Notes: generated by a model from the sequence alone, not told the origin. Shown: positions 52,288 through 62,660, counted from the first letter of the stretch. The stretch is 64,000 nt of DNA from Prorocentrum cordatum (GCA_963575745.1 CAUYUJ010003003.1:202001-266000); one strand, 5' to 3'. Made by a program: numbers and translations.

Positions 52288-52570
52288 TCTTGGGGCCCCC
52301 ACAGAGAGCACCGCAGAAGAGATCCGGGCGTGGATCTGTGACCCCTGGCCCCTCTGAGATCTGGACGTCCCAATGCTTCCGAGCCGGGCGCTGCTGTCGC
52401 CCCGTTTCGGGCACTGGGCCCTCGCGGATGGGTGCGACTCGAAGGGTGGCGCGGAGAGGTGGTTTAGGAGTTCTGGTCCTGACGACTTGTTCACGATGTT
52501 GCACTTCTGTTCGCTGCGTCGGATCTCCAGGGAGTAAAAGCAAATGAGGAGGGATGGGAATAACAAAAAA
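52288..52570. other. No gene recognised
   Basis: Spacer without motifs. Confidence 0.35.
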
Positions 52571-52690
52571 GGGAGGAGGAGGAGGAGGAGGACGAGGCGA
52601 AAGAGAGCGAGTTCGGGGAGGAGGCGGAGGAAGAGGAGCAGGAAGAGGAGGAGGAGGAAGAGGAGGAGGAGAAGGAGGAGAATGAGGAGG
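52571..52690. repeat. (GGA)n tract
   Basis: Purine trinucleotide run. Confidence 0.95.
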
Positions 52691-53099
52691 GAGGGCCGAC
52701 CCTGATATTTTCGCGTCACATTCTTTTCCGAGCCGGACGTGTTCGCCGGGTTTCGGGCCCCGGGGCCGTCGCAGATCGATCGGGCTCAGAAAAAAACGCT
52801 TCTGGGGTCTGGTCGTGACTTGTTCATGATATTGTGTTTGAGTTCGCGACGTCAGATCTCAGGAGAGCTATGTAGCACATGAGGAGGGAAGGAAACTAGG
52901 ACGAGGGAAGAGGAGGACGCAGGAAGGAGGAAGGGTATGGCAAGGGACAAGCTACGTCACGTAGCTGCTACGTGCACTCGCGCCGTACCTGACATCCTAC
53001 CCCTCCCACACCCATCGCTTCCCATTGCGCCGATGTTTCTAAGCACGGACGCGTGGAATGGCGGACTTGGAACTCCCGAAAATACCGCATCACGTTATG
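52691..53099. other. No gene recognised
   Basis: TTCGCGACGTCAGATCTC at about 52840 resembles TTCGCTGCGTCGGATCTC at 52509, with TTGTTCACGATGTT/TTGTTCATGATATT just before each, so an imperfect ~330-bp-spaced duplication may span this region. Confidence 0.45.
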
Positions 53100-53875
53100 A
53101 ATAGATGCATGTCTGCCTGTCTGTCTGTCTGTCTGTCTGCCTGCCTGCCTGCCTGCCTGCCTGTAAGTGAGTAAGTAAGAAGGAAGTAAGTAAGTAAGTA
53201 AGTAAGAAAGGAAGTACGTAAGTAAGTATGTATGTATGTATGTATGTATGTATGTATGTACGTATGTATGTATGCAAATATGTGTGTGTGGATGTGTGTA
53301 TGCATGTGTATGTGTGTATGTATGCATGTATATATGTATGGAAGCATATATGTATGTGTATATATATATATGTGTGTGTACAAAGATATGTGTACGTATG
53401 CATGTATGTATGCATGCATGTGCGTACGAACGTACGTACGTATGCATGCATGCATGCATGCATGAATGTATGTATGTATAGATGTGCGTATGCATGTATG
53501 CATGCATGCATGCAGGCAGGCAGGCAGGCAGGCAGGTATGTATGTATACATGTATGTGTGTGTATGTCTACATGTATGTATGTATGTTTGTATGTAAGTA
53601 TGTATGTATGTATGTATGCATGCATGCATGCATGCACGTATGTATGTATGCATGTATGTATGTATGTATGTATGTTTGTATGCATGTGTGTATGTATGTA
53701 TGTATGTATGTATGTATGTATGTAGGTAGGTAGGTAGGTAGGTAGGTAGGTAGGTAGGTAGGTAGGTAGGTATGCATAGGTGTCTGTATATTTGTCTGCG
53801 TATATGTATACATATGTGCCGTTATGCATGCATATAGGTATCCATGTGTGTATGTATGAATGAATGAATGCATGA
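53100..53875. repeat. Tetranucleotide block (CTGT/CTGC, AAGT, GTAT, GTAG)
   Basis: Successive sub-blocks: CTGT then CTGC (53109-53163), AAGT/GTAA (53165-53228), GTAT with CATG and GCAG variants (53229-53720), GTAG (53721-53772), then GTAT variants. Each differs from the next by one base, as expected of stepwise mutation and slippage. Poly-Tyr/Val/Cys/Met and poly-His/Thr/Ile frames are artefacts. Confidence 0.95.
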
Positions 53876-54586
53876 ATTAATGTACGTGGAGGACGATAGG
53901 GGTCGGCAGGGTCTGCAGTGCGTTCGCAGACCATGCCTGCAGCTGAGAACGGGACAACAAAGCCACCGCCGCGCACGAAACCGCGGAGCATGGGTGGGGC
54001 GGCGCGGGGCGGCAATGATCTCATCAAGGAGAAGCTGCAAGGCGGGACCAGTCAGCATCGAATTAGAGAGTAGACGGACGCAGCTCCTCGAGCCTCCCGC
54101 CTCTAAGCCCAGGCACCCCTGACGGTGCCCCGGCAATTTTGGGACCATGGAATCTGGCCTCCTGCGGCCGTTCGGTACGATCCGGGCACCCCCAGAACGC
54201 TCTCGGCGAGGCGCAGCTGCTGGAGGAGCATCCCCAGGCTAGACAGTCGCTGACGAGCCGGCGAGAGCGAGGAAAAACCTGGATCCTCAAGCCTACTACC
54301 TCTTCGGGGGCGTCCAGAAGAGGGGGTTCGCAAAGCACGGCGCGGGGCGTGTGCGCGGGCGAGGAGGGGGACCGGGCATGTGCTGGCAGACGACGAGGGC
54401 GCCGCGAAATCTGGGGAGGCAGCACGGCCCTGGCCAGGATCTCGCCCCCCCGAGCTTGTCTAGCCCTCAACGCCCTCTTGGCCGCCCCCGGCCTCCGAGC
54501 CAGTCCCTCCCCGACGCTGCTCTCGAGGGGGGCGGTGGCGGGCCGCTGGAGCATCGCCGATGTACACCGCCGAGGCATCGGCCGCG
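53876..54586. other. No gene recognised
   Basis: Mixed sequence. Minus frame 54063-54578 is Arg/Ala/Pro-rich with no domain. Confidence 0.35.
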
Positions 54587-54672
54587 GTGCGCTCGGACCA
54601 GAATTTCGAGGCGAATCCAGCGGCGGCGACGGCAGAGGCCGAGGAGGCCCAAAAGGGGGAAAACGGGCGAGG
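54587..54672 (+). repeat. Dispersed module M, copy M2
   Basis: Second copy of the block at 7893-7990, ending GGGGGAAAACGGGCGAGG. Element A7 lies directly downstream. Confidence 0.55.
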
Positions 54673-54681
54673 GCTATAGAG

Positions 54682-54860
54682 TTAAGTCGGGCCTGTCCCC
54701 CTACATGAAGGACTTTTGACGAACAATAAAAAATACCCTAACAATACCCCCAAAGGCAAACAAAAACTGAAAAATAGTCCCCCGACTACGTTTGGACTAT
54801 TTTTGGATATCTTGTATTGGTCGTCGAAAATCCCCATGTAGGGGGACAGGCCCGACCTCA
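54682..54860. mobile_element. Family A TIR element, copy A7
   Basis: 179 bp; TTAAGTCGGGCCTGTCCCCC and GGGGGACAGGCCCGACCTCA. Flanks CTATAGAG and GGGTAGAG agree at five of eight positions, so the TSD is uncertain. Confidence 0.85.
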
Positions 54861-55206
54861 GGGTAGAGGTATGGGTACCTCCGCGCCCGACCCGACTCCG
54901 CGCCTTCCCGCCCCAGACGCTGCGGGCGGCGGCGGCGGGCCACCGGGGCCACGGCGGGCTCGCCGAGCGCGCGCGGCGGCGCCCGGCCCGCTGCGCGAGC
55001 GCGCGCGGGACGCGCAGGCCCTGCCGCGCGCGGAACCTCTTGGAGGGTGGGGCCCCGATCCTCGCTCCGAGCTCCTCGTCGATCCTCCTCCCCGAGCCTC
55101 GAGCCTCCTCCTCGGGCCTCGATCCTCCCCCTCGAGCCTCGCGCCTCGATCCTTCTCGATCCGGGGGGGGTCGGTCGCTCCTCCTCGATCCTAGAGGCTC
55201 GGGCGC
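54861..55206. other. No gene; CCTCGAGCCTCG words
   Basis: GC-rich. 55090-55200 repeats CCTCGATCCTC/CCTCGAGCCTC words. Overlapping Arg/Pro/Ser frames are compositional. Confidence 0.45.
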
Positions 55207-55211
55207 CGAAC

Positions 55212-55411
55212 TGGGGGGGACGAGGAATACAAACATAAAAAACTCGGAGGTCCGCGCGGATTCCTCGGATCGGCGCCGGGAGCCCCGCCATGGCGCGCGG
55301 TGCGCGCCAGGGGCGGCGCTGGAGGCGCCGCCAGGGGGGTCCCGCGCGGATCCGAGAAATCCGCGCGGACGTCCGAGTTTGTGTATGTCAATGTCATGTT
55401 TCGCTCCCCTA
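55212..55411. mobile_element. Family B TIR element, copy B6
   Basis: 200 bp; TGGGGGGGACGAGGAATACA then ACTCGGAGGTCCGCGCGGAT on the left, GATCCGAGAAATCCGCGCGG then TTTCGCTCCCCTA on the right. Perfect 5-bp TSD CGAAC at 55207-55211 and 55412-55416. Confidence 0.9.
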
Positions 55412-55416
55412 CGAAC

Positions 55417-56134
55417 GTCAGACCTCGAATCCGATGTTCAGACGACGCGATGCGGCCCGATGCTCGCAGTGCGTCCTTGCTCATCTTAGCACGGCCTTTT
55501 CGGTAATCGCTTCTCCTCGATCGTAACGTGCCCTGGAAACGACAGGGCGAACTTCCGGTGCTGCTTTTGTAGACGTTTCTGGCGCCGTTGTTTTAACGCG
55601 GTCGTTTACCCTGGTGGGGGCTTTGTCCAAATCCCCTTTTTTCGTACCCGATCCGAACAATGTCCGAACAAATTTCAGCCGTTCTGTGGATCCCTGGACT
55701 GCACAGGCTGCCTTGGTGTACAGCTTGTTTACTGCTCAAGCGAACCAACAAGACACCCGTGACTTGGAAGAGTCGACCTGCGGACCAAACCCGACTGTGG
55801 ACACACGGATCGCTCCTGGCCCCAGGATGGGACGTGGGTTCGGGCGCCCGAACTGGGTACGGAAAACATGGGTACAATGCCCAGCAACAAATGTTGTCCC
55901 AAACCAACAGCGACCGCTGTTGGGCAGGCGGCCTTCTGTCTCGAATGGACACAGGCCGCGGCGGCGTGGACAGCGAGTCCTGTTCAAAATGAATCGGAAC
56001 TGCTGTGCGGCTTTGTGCCAATTCTTTCCGTACTTATTCCGATCATGCTGGGTGGGGACGCAAAAGGTTCCCAACGCCGATGCTCCCCCGACCTCTCCGT
56101 GCACTCCAACCACAACATCGCAGCGCGTCCAGCG
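55417..56134. other. No gene called; non-repetitive stretch
   Basis: One of the few stretches without visible repeats. Plus frames 55614-56225 and 55660-55992 and minus frame 55593-56021 all lack recognisable motifs, and no splice pattern could be fixed. A coding exon cannot be excluded. Confidence 0.3.
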
Positions 56135-56204
56135 GCAGCAACGAGGGCCTCACGGGAGGCCCGAGAATGCGAAAACCAGGGAACGGCAGCGGCATCGGCC
56201 CCTT

Positions 56205-56341
56205 CTCAGGGGGAACGAACAATGACATGAACGTAAAAACTCAGAGGTCCGCGCGGACTTCTTGGATCGGCGCTGGGCCCCCTGGCAGCGCCTCTGGCGC
56301 CGCCCCTGGCGCTCTCCGCGCGCCAGGGAGGGGGGTCCCAG
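56205..56341. mobile_element. Family B element, left half (B7)
   Basis: CAGGGGGAACGAACAATGACA, AGGTCCGCGCGGACTTCTTG, GGATCGGCGCTGGGCCCCCT, then core; the right arm is missing after the GCGCGCCAGGGAGG core. Confidence 0.7.
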
Positions 56342-56579
56342 ATGGAAAAACTCCTCGCTTCCCTACTTTCCCCTCCGAGAGGGAGGAGTGGCGGCATCGC
56401 GGCCGCCGGCGCGGCGTCGCCAAGGGAGTCGTGGGCATCGTCGCGGGCCGGCGGTTTCCCTGCGGCCGCCGGGGAACGAGGAGTCCGCTGGGCGCCCACT
56501 GCGCCAAGAGGGGGGCGGGCGGGGGGGGGACAGGCGACCCCCCGCCAGCGCTATGTTCCGGCACGGGGGGCGGGTGCGC

Positions 56580-56815
56580 GGGGAGGAGGAGGAGGAGGAG
56601 GAGGAGGGGAGGAGGGAGGAGGAGGAGAGGAGGAGGAGGAGGAGGAAGGAGGAGAGGAGGAGGAGAGGAGGAAGGGAGGAGGAGGAGGAGGGAGGAGGAG
56701 GAGGAGGAGGAGAAGGGGGAGGAGCAAAAGGAGAAGGAGGAGGAGGAGCAAAATGAGGAGGAGGAGGAGGAAAAGGAGGAAGTGGAGAGGAGGAAGAGGA
56801 GAAGGAAGGAGGAGG
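56580..56815. repeat. (GGA)n tract
   Basis: About 235 bp of GGA/GGAGGAA. Confidence 0.95.
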
Positions 56816-56964
56816 GTCGGGGGATCGTTGAGGAATCGCTCGGACGGTCGCGGTGGCGGGCGGCCGCCGCCGCGCCGCGAGCGGCAGGGCGGCCCTTGGC
56901 AGCCCGGCAGGCCGCGCCGACCTTGCGAACTCAGGCGCGAGCCTCCGATTCCTCGTCCAGGTTC

Positions 56965-57166
56965 GGGGAGACGTAAGACCCGGTTACGGGGGGACTCGGA
57001 AATCCCCGACGAGGTCGTCAAAAAAATGACGAGGCCGAGCCTGCATTTTGACGAGGCCTCCCGCTGCAGACATCCCACGAAACTCCTCCTCGTCAAAATC
57101 CGAGTCGCGGTCGTCAAAAAACGATGGCGAACCCGAGTCCCGGCAAACCCGGGTCTTACGCTCCCC
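56965..57166. mobile_element. Foldback element S
   Basis: Outer inverted repeat GGGGAGACGTAAGACCCGG and CCCGGGTCTTACGCTCCCC, then GGACTCGG/CCGAGTCC, then TTTTGACGAGG / CCTCGTCAAAA around CTCCCGCTGCAGACATCCCA. The last word is shared with 46120. Confidence 0.75.
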
Positions 57167-57244
57167 CGACAGGTGGTCCCGCGTCTCGTCGATCGGGTGC
57201 CGCTGCTCGTGCCGCTGGGTGATTCGTTACCCCCCCCCCCCCGT

Positions 57245-57290
57245 GTTAGGTCGGTCGTGTTCCCCTCTACGGGCAGATTCTGGACGAGGG
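57245..57290. repeat. Family A left end only
   Basis: TTAGGTCGGTCGTGTTCCCC then CTCTACGGGCAGATTCTGGA matches the left end of A copies; no right end follows. Confidence 0.55.
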
Positions 57291-57484
57291 GGGGGGGGAT
57301 CAGATTCGCCTCGCCTCTGGGGGTCCTGTGCTTCCACGCCGGTCCTTCTCCGGCGCGCTGGTCCTCCTCGGGTCCTCCCCAGGTAGGGAGGGGTCTCAGG
57401 GGGGGGAGGGGAGTCAGGGACGCGGGGTACTCGCAACCCCGTGGCAGTCGGCGCGGGCGGGCGCCCAGCCGCCGGCCCTGCGCC

Positions 57485-57740
57485 AGTCAAGGGGCCCAAG
57501 GACACACAGATAAAGTCACACAAATTGAAAGCCTCAATATTTTTTCCAAAATGCTCCACCATGTTCCCATATTGTCCCATATTCTCATATATTTTCCCAT
57601 TCATACAAACAAGAGGTTCCCCATATTTTATCATATTTTCTGGGTTTCGGTCTTCCCGCCCAATTCCCAGATTCTCCCATCTTTTCGAAGGAATCGACGA
57701 TTCATTGTGTCTGCCTGTTTTCTCCCCTCCTGAGCCAAGG
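57485..57740 (+). repeat. Dispersed repeat K, copy K4 (longest)
   Basis: CAAGGGGCCCAAGGACACAC, then an AT-rich middle with several CCCATATT words, CGGTCTTCCCGCCCAATTCC, AATCGACGATTCATTGTGTC, ending CCCCTCCTGA. Confidence 0.7.
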
Positions 57741-57782
57741 GGGCGACCGCTCACGGGGACGAACAGCCCGCAGGAGGTGCAC

Positions 57783-58283
57783 CGCCAAACAGCCAGGGAC
57801 CGACCGTCCTGACATTCCTATAGTCCTACCGCAAAATGTTCTTCGAACCTGAAAAAGGACCAAAAACCAAAACAATGTTCCTAGGACATAAGCCCGATGT
57901 GATGAAACAAAACAGACTCTGCCAGACAAATTCTAAGAATGCTTCGTGGACTTAGTGGGCCCCGGAAGCGGCAGGGCCGTTTTTTTTCACCGTTTCCCCA
58001 AAAAGTGCCCCTTGAAAATGGAAACGGCAAACAAAAAGGGCGACTGGAAACGGCAACAAAAAAAACTCCAGGATTGGAACCGGAGCGGGAATCCGTAAAA
58101 GCACGGCGACGGAACCGGTGAAAAAAACGGCGCCGGAACTGGCAACAAAAACGGCAAAACGGAATCGGTCAAAAAACGGCCCTGTCGCTTCCAGGGCCCA
58201 CGAAGTTCGTGGAGGCCACAACAGGTTCTTAGACCATTCTTTGGGAGGGCTATAGGCGAGCCAGGACGCTTCGCCTCTGCTTG
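57783..58283. mobile_element. Family C TIR element, copy C2, with nested E2
   Basis: Left end GACCGTCCTGACATTCCTATAG; right end GGGCTATAGGCGAGCCAGGA. The interior is collinear with C1, including AAGCCCGATGTGATGAAACA. It is interrupted at 57951-58205 by element E2. Confidence 0.8.
57951..58205. mobile_element. Family E foldback element, copy E2, nested in C2
   Basis: CTTAGTGGGCCCCGGAAGCG on the left and CGCTTCCAGGGCCCACGAAG on the right. The perfect 8-bp repeat TTCGTGGA (57943-57950 and 58206-58213) is present once in uninterrupted C copies, so it is a TSD. The interior is CGGAAC/GGCAACAAAAA-rich as in E1. Confidence 0.9.
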
Positions 58284-58562
58284 ACCCCGGCAGCGCTGTC
58301 CGCTGGCTCGGGCCCGGTGCCTGCCCGCCGGCCCTGCACTCGCGGGCCTTCGGGCGGCATCGGGGGCGCCCCGGGCGGCCGCGCGGGGCGAGCGGCCACC
58401 CGGACCGGGGCGTGCCCGGCCACTGCGCGCGCGCGCCCCGGCGGAAGCCGCACAGCGCCAGGTCGCGCCGGGGCGCCCGTCGTAGCACAGCGCCCCAGCG
58501 GAAGCGCACAGCACAGCGCCGGGGCGCCCGTCGTAACGCAGCGCATGCGCCGCGGCGAATCG
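58284..58562. repeat. GC-rich direct repeat
   Basis: GCGCCGGGGCGCCCGTCGTA occurs twice (about 58467 and 58519), each followed by a CGCAGCGC/CACAGCGC word. No gene. Confidence 0.55.
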
Positions 58563-58699
58563 GCGGCGACGATAGGGGCGAACAGCCCAGGGGCGGGCAT
58601 TACGCGCATTCGCCCGGGAGCCTCTTCGAAGCCATAGATTCGGCGCACCGGAATGCATGTATTGCTCTCCCCTGGGCTATTCGCCCCTATCGTCGCCTC
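58563..58699. repeat. Inverted repeat, 29-bp arms
   Basis: GGCGACGATAGGGGCGAACA-GCCCAGGGG and CCCCTGGGCTATTCGCCCCT-ATCGTCGCC face each other across about 78 bp. Only one mismatch (GAACAG/CTATTC) is visible in the arms. Confidence 0.8.
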
Positions 58700-59480
58700 C
58701 GAGCGAACGCTGCGGCGACGCCAGCTGCCGGGGGCGCCCGGCGCGGGCGGCCGCCACGCGCCTGGTGCCTCTGCCCTTCGACCAGCAAGTCGAGCGTGGA
58801 CCGCGGCAACCACCGCCATACCTTGGTCGCCATCGCCTCGTTCCGAAACGCTCTAGCCCTCCTCACGGCGGGCAAGCGCGTGGCGTCGGCGGCGCATCCA
58901 GCAGCGAGATCGGCGGCACCGTCGCTGCGGACCAGTGCTCCCGCTGCACCGCGTGCTACGCGCCCAGCTGCGAGCCCGCGCGCGCGACTGCGATCGCCAC
59001 TCTTCCTTCGGGCCAGGCTGTTGGAGCGCGCGACCCAACCTCCGCCGCAAAGCATGATCTGGCCCATGGGGCCTCTGCTCGATATGTTGCCGCATCTGCC
59101 ACCAGACGTCGCACACCGCCAGGTTGTGGGCAACGTGGGCGACGAGCTCCAGCGCGCACTCGACGCGCCGGATCAGCGCCAACGAATCACCCCGATGAGC
59201 TGCATCCATCGTGCCAGAGAGGCCCGTGCATCATCATGATGGTCTGCAAGGCGGCGACGTCCAGAACCACGACACCGACGCCGACGCGTCGCAATTCGGA
59301 AGACTTGTGGCACGCCCCGACGCTGGTATCGCCGAGCGCGAACACGGATGACCAGCTCTCGCCGCGCCCGAAAAACATGTTTTCGACGCCCCCGGTGGCC
59401 CACGCCTCCGCGATCGCGGGCGGGCGGACATCCGTCCAAGACACCGCGGTCAGTCCAGGAAGCCAGGGACACGGAACGGT
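58700..59480 (-). pseudogene. Possible decayed coding segment
   Basis: On the minus strand, the 59187-59843 frame reads AVSWTDVRPPAIAEAWATGG, FFGRGESWSSVFALGDTSVG and VVLDVAALQTIMMMHGPLWH, an even composition unlike the surroundings. It stops at 59187, and the reading seems to continue in another frame (58853-59209) with RGDSLALIRRVECALELVAH and LAVCDVWWQMRQHIEQRPH. This looks like a frameshifted gene or retroelement fragment. I do not recognise the family. Confidence 0.35.
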
Positions 59481-59587
59481 TCGCTGGTGCCGCGCGACTC
59501 TGGACCCGTGTTGCACCCGTGTTGCACCCATGTTAGCGGGGGGTTGGCCGGGGGGGGAACGGCAACGGAGGCCGCGGCTCGCACCCC

Positions 59588-59650
59588 CCGAGGCGCGCCT
59601 CCCGTCGTCGTCGTCGTTGCCGTCGTCGTCCTCGTCGTCGTCGCCGTCGA
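59588..59650. repeat. (CGT)n-rich tract
   Basis: CGTCGTCGTC runs with interruptions. Confidence 0.85.
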
Positions 59651-59654
59651 AGCC

Positions 59655-60740
59655 TTCAACGCTTGTGCACACAACACGGGCTCTGTACACCACAATGCTT
59701 TTGTGCACCAGGACTGTTGCAAAAATGCTGTGTGCACTAACGCGCTTGTGCATCGCACTGCTTATGCACAGTACGGCCCCCGTGTGCCCCACAACTACTG
59801 TTTCAACACCCCCTTTGCGCCACAATGCCTGCATGCACCGCAAAGTTTGTGTAACCCGAAACTACCGACGAAGCCAAATTCCTGAAAATCGCTGCAGGCC
59901 CGAACGCGTCAAATTCAATCGGCGGGTTGGTTGTGATTTTTTTTGGGGGGGCCACGGAACGCTCGGATATTGTGGGCCCGCAGTGCTGGTGTACATCGTA
60001 GAGGCTGCGCACGTCATGGCAACTGCGCGCACCACGGCGTCCTCGAACACCACGCGGCTTTGGTGCGCTCGGAGCGGCGTCAGCCGAGGGAGTACACGCA
60101 GGAGAAGCAGGAGGAACAGCAACAGCAGTAGCAGCAGGAAAAGCACAACAAAACCCACGATTGGGCCGACAGCTCGGGGCCCGCGATATTCTTTCAAGAA
60201 CACTGCCAAGATGCACGCCATCATCTAACAGCAAGTACACCCCGATTGCCCAGGCGGAACCAAAGTCAAAGAAATCCGTGGCGGTCCGAATGTATAACAT
60301 TTACTATATGATCTGATTGTGACTACCCGTTTTTCTGGCCAGGAAAACGCTCGGACATTTTTAGTCTACAGCGAATGTGAAACGCAACGCCTGTGTGCAC
60401 CACATGGCCTGTGTGCACCACCGCGCTTTTGTATACCACAGTGCCCGTGTCCTGTATGCGGTATGCGCAAGGAGGACGACGACGAGGAGGACGAAAAGGA
60501 AGAGAGAGGAGGAACAACAACTAGGAAACGATGCGTGGGTACAACATAGCTCACAAGTCACGCTTACGTTATGGCGACCTTGTGCAACACAGCGGGTACA
60601 GGGCTTGTGATGTGTACACCGCAATGCTTGCGTACACCCAGCATGCCTGTGTACACCACAAGTGCTGCTGCAACGACAGTTGTGTGCGCCACAACGCTGG
60701 TGCACACTGCACCACAGACCCTAGGCTGCCTGAGATCGCG
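59655..60740. repeat. Dispersed GTGCACCACA-type words
   Basis: GTGCACCACA, GTGTACACCACA and GTACACCGCAATGCTTG variants recur in clusters at about 59660-59860, 59990-60065, 60385-60455 and 60595-60720 in the same orientation, spaced roughly 20-40 bp. A very degenerate minisatellite with unique spacers. Confidence 0.65.
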
Positions 60741-60948
60741 CAATGGACAAGGCCGGGGCGTTACCGTTGTGGGGGGTGGCAAGGGGGGGTAACATGTGTC
60801 ATCCCTGGGGTGGATAAAAACATTGTCCCGCTCGCAGCTCCAGCGACGGTGGAATGGTCAGCTGGAGGCCCGCACCTGCTAGGGATAGCTACGGGTTTGG
60901 TCTTGTGACCATGGCCGCAATGGTGATCACGCCCACTTGGGAAGTGGC

Positions 60949-61390
60949 GCAGCTGCCGAAGAACACCCGTTGGAGACCTGCGAGATCTGCACCTCCTTCG
61001 AGGCCCCGTCTACTTCAGAACGCTGCTGTGTCGCGCCACAGAGCACTGACGACCGAATCGTAGAACGCCCCCACGAGCTGCCGACTGGAACCGCTGCCAG
61101 GGCCTCCGCGACGGGGAAGGTCCACGCGTCGCGGCTGCCGTCGAGGAAGAGCCCCTCTGAGAGCTGACGCAACAGCCGAAGCAGCCGATGGATACCTGCG
61201 AGATCTGCACCTCCCTTCGAAGCCCCCCTCTACATCAAGATGCTAATTGCGTCGCGCCGCAGAGTACGATATAACCACAGAATCGCCAAACGCCTCCGCA
61301 AGCTGCAACTGCCATGGAGTCCGCGACGGGGAAGGTCCGTTTGTCGCGGCCGCCGTCGGGGAGGAACCTCGCCCACCCCATAGGGGCCTG
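60949..61390. repeat. ~220-bp tandem duplication
   Basis: Unit 1 (60949-61168) and unit 2 (61169-61390) share CAGCCGAAG/CTGCCGAAG, CCTGCGAGATCTGCACCTCC, CGTCGCGCC, TCCGCGACGGGGAAGGTCC and GTCGCGGC-GCCGTCG in order. The diverged spacing suggests an old duplication, possibly of an exon. Confidence 0.75.
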
Positions 61391-61599
61391 CTGGATACCA
61401 GCCGCGCTCGATCAGCGCGACCATCAGCGCAGAGATGGACCCTCGAACGCGGCGAAGCCGTCGAAAGACCACGATGTTGGACAAAAGGCAAAACGAGCGT
61501 GACCACGATGAGCGCGGGGTGGGGAGGGGGTGGTGGACCGCAACGAGAAGCGGCGAGGCCACCGACCGACCGAGCCCTCTTCTGCTGCCCCCCGCCAGA

Positions 61600-62003
61600 T
61601 CCATAAGCTCCATGATGTCGAAGTTGACGCCGATCGGCGGCGCATCGTCGCCGTCCTCCCAGAAGCGGATCTGGGTGGTGCTATCCCCGACGCTGACGAC
61701 CACCGCCTCCAAGCTCTCAAATGGGGCACGGCGAAATCGAACACATGAGTCGGGTAAGCTGGTGGGCGTACCCTTGCTCTTGTCTTTGCACTTGCCTGGG
61801 CCCGTCTGGGTGGGCGGCAATGCATCCGCGCAGGCGTCGCTGAGCTCGTCTGACGGCCTGGTGATTGTTATGCTGTTGCATTTCATCACCTCCACCGCTG
61901 CCGCTTGCGCCAAGCCGCCGCCGCGAATATCAAGAACTCCATGAGGTGCAGACTCGTGGGCGATGCCGCCGTCGACGTCGAGACGCCGCCGAATCACCCG
62001 CAA
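61600..62003 (-). CDS. Possible hypothetical exon
   Basis: Part of a 257-codon minus-strand frame (61230-62003). Its first ~135 residues have balanced composition: KCNSITITRPSDELSDACAD, CVRFRRAPFESLEAVVVSVG and STTQIRFWEDGDDAPPIGVN, then FDIMELMDLAGG. From about 61600 it turns Arg/Ser-rich and enters the tandem duplication, so an exon end near there is plausible. No family is recognised; no reliable start or splice site. Confidence 0.3.
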
Positions 62004-62264
62004 GCACAGGCACGGGCGCCACCTCAGGAGCGCAGGGCGCTAAGACGGCTGCGCGCAACAGCCCTTCGGCCGCGCGAAGCAGCCGCACTTCCGCGCGGGA
62101 GTGACCTGTAGCAAAACCGCAAGCAGCTTGTGCGGCCAGAAGGCCCCGAGCGAGATTTCCACGCCACTGCAACGAAAGTCTGTCGCCCGCGGCATCGGTG
62201 CGCAGCGACCCAACGGGGTCCAGCCAGCGATGCGAGCTTGAGCCCAACTGGGGAGCCAGGAGAA
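62004..62264. other. No gene recognised
   Basis: GC-rich spacer. Confidence 0.3.
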
Positions 62265-62660
62265 GGAGGATGGAGGGGGAGGAGAAGGATTGAAAGAAGA
62301 AAAAGGAGGAGGGGGAGGAGGAGGAGGAGAAGGATGATGATGATGAGGAGGAGGAGGAGGAGTACGAGGAGGAGGAAGGGGAGAAGGAGAGGAGGAGTAT
62401 GGGGAGGAATAGAAACAGGAGTAGGAGGAGGAGGGATAGGAAAACAAGGGGTGACGGCGAGGGAAGATGAGGAGGGCGAGGAGGGAAGAGGATGATGAGG
62501 AGGAGAGTAGAGAAGCACAAGGAGAAAAAGAAGAAGAATAATAATAATAATAAGAAGAAGAAGAAGGCGGAGGAGGAGGAGAGTGAGGAGGAGAAGGAGG
62601 AGGAGGAGGAGGAGGAGGAACAGGAACAGGAACAGGAAGAGGAGGAGGAGGAGCACAAGA
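62265..62660. repeat. (GGA)n/(GAA)n purine tract
   Basis: About 400 bp of purine-rich trinucleotides, with (AAT)n and (GAA)n at 62538-62570 and GGAACA near 62620. Confidence 0.95.

Noticed and set aside
50152-52719. 855-codon open frame on the minus strand
   Set aside because: Most of it is Glu/Gly/Arg translation of the TCC/GGA tract, and its C-terminal part runs through family B copy B5. No domain.
53090-54027. Tyr/Thr/His/Ile-rich ORFs
   Set aside because: Translations of GTAT-type tetranucleotides.
58657-60228. 523-codon plus-strand ORF
   Set aside because: Composition drifts from Arg/Pro to Ser to Thr/Cys as it crosses unrelated repeats; the minus strand in the same place looks more protein-like.
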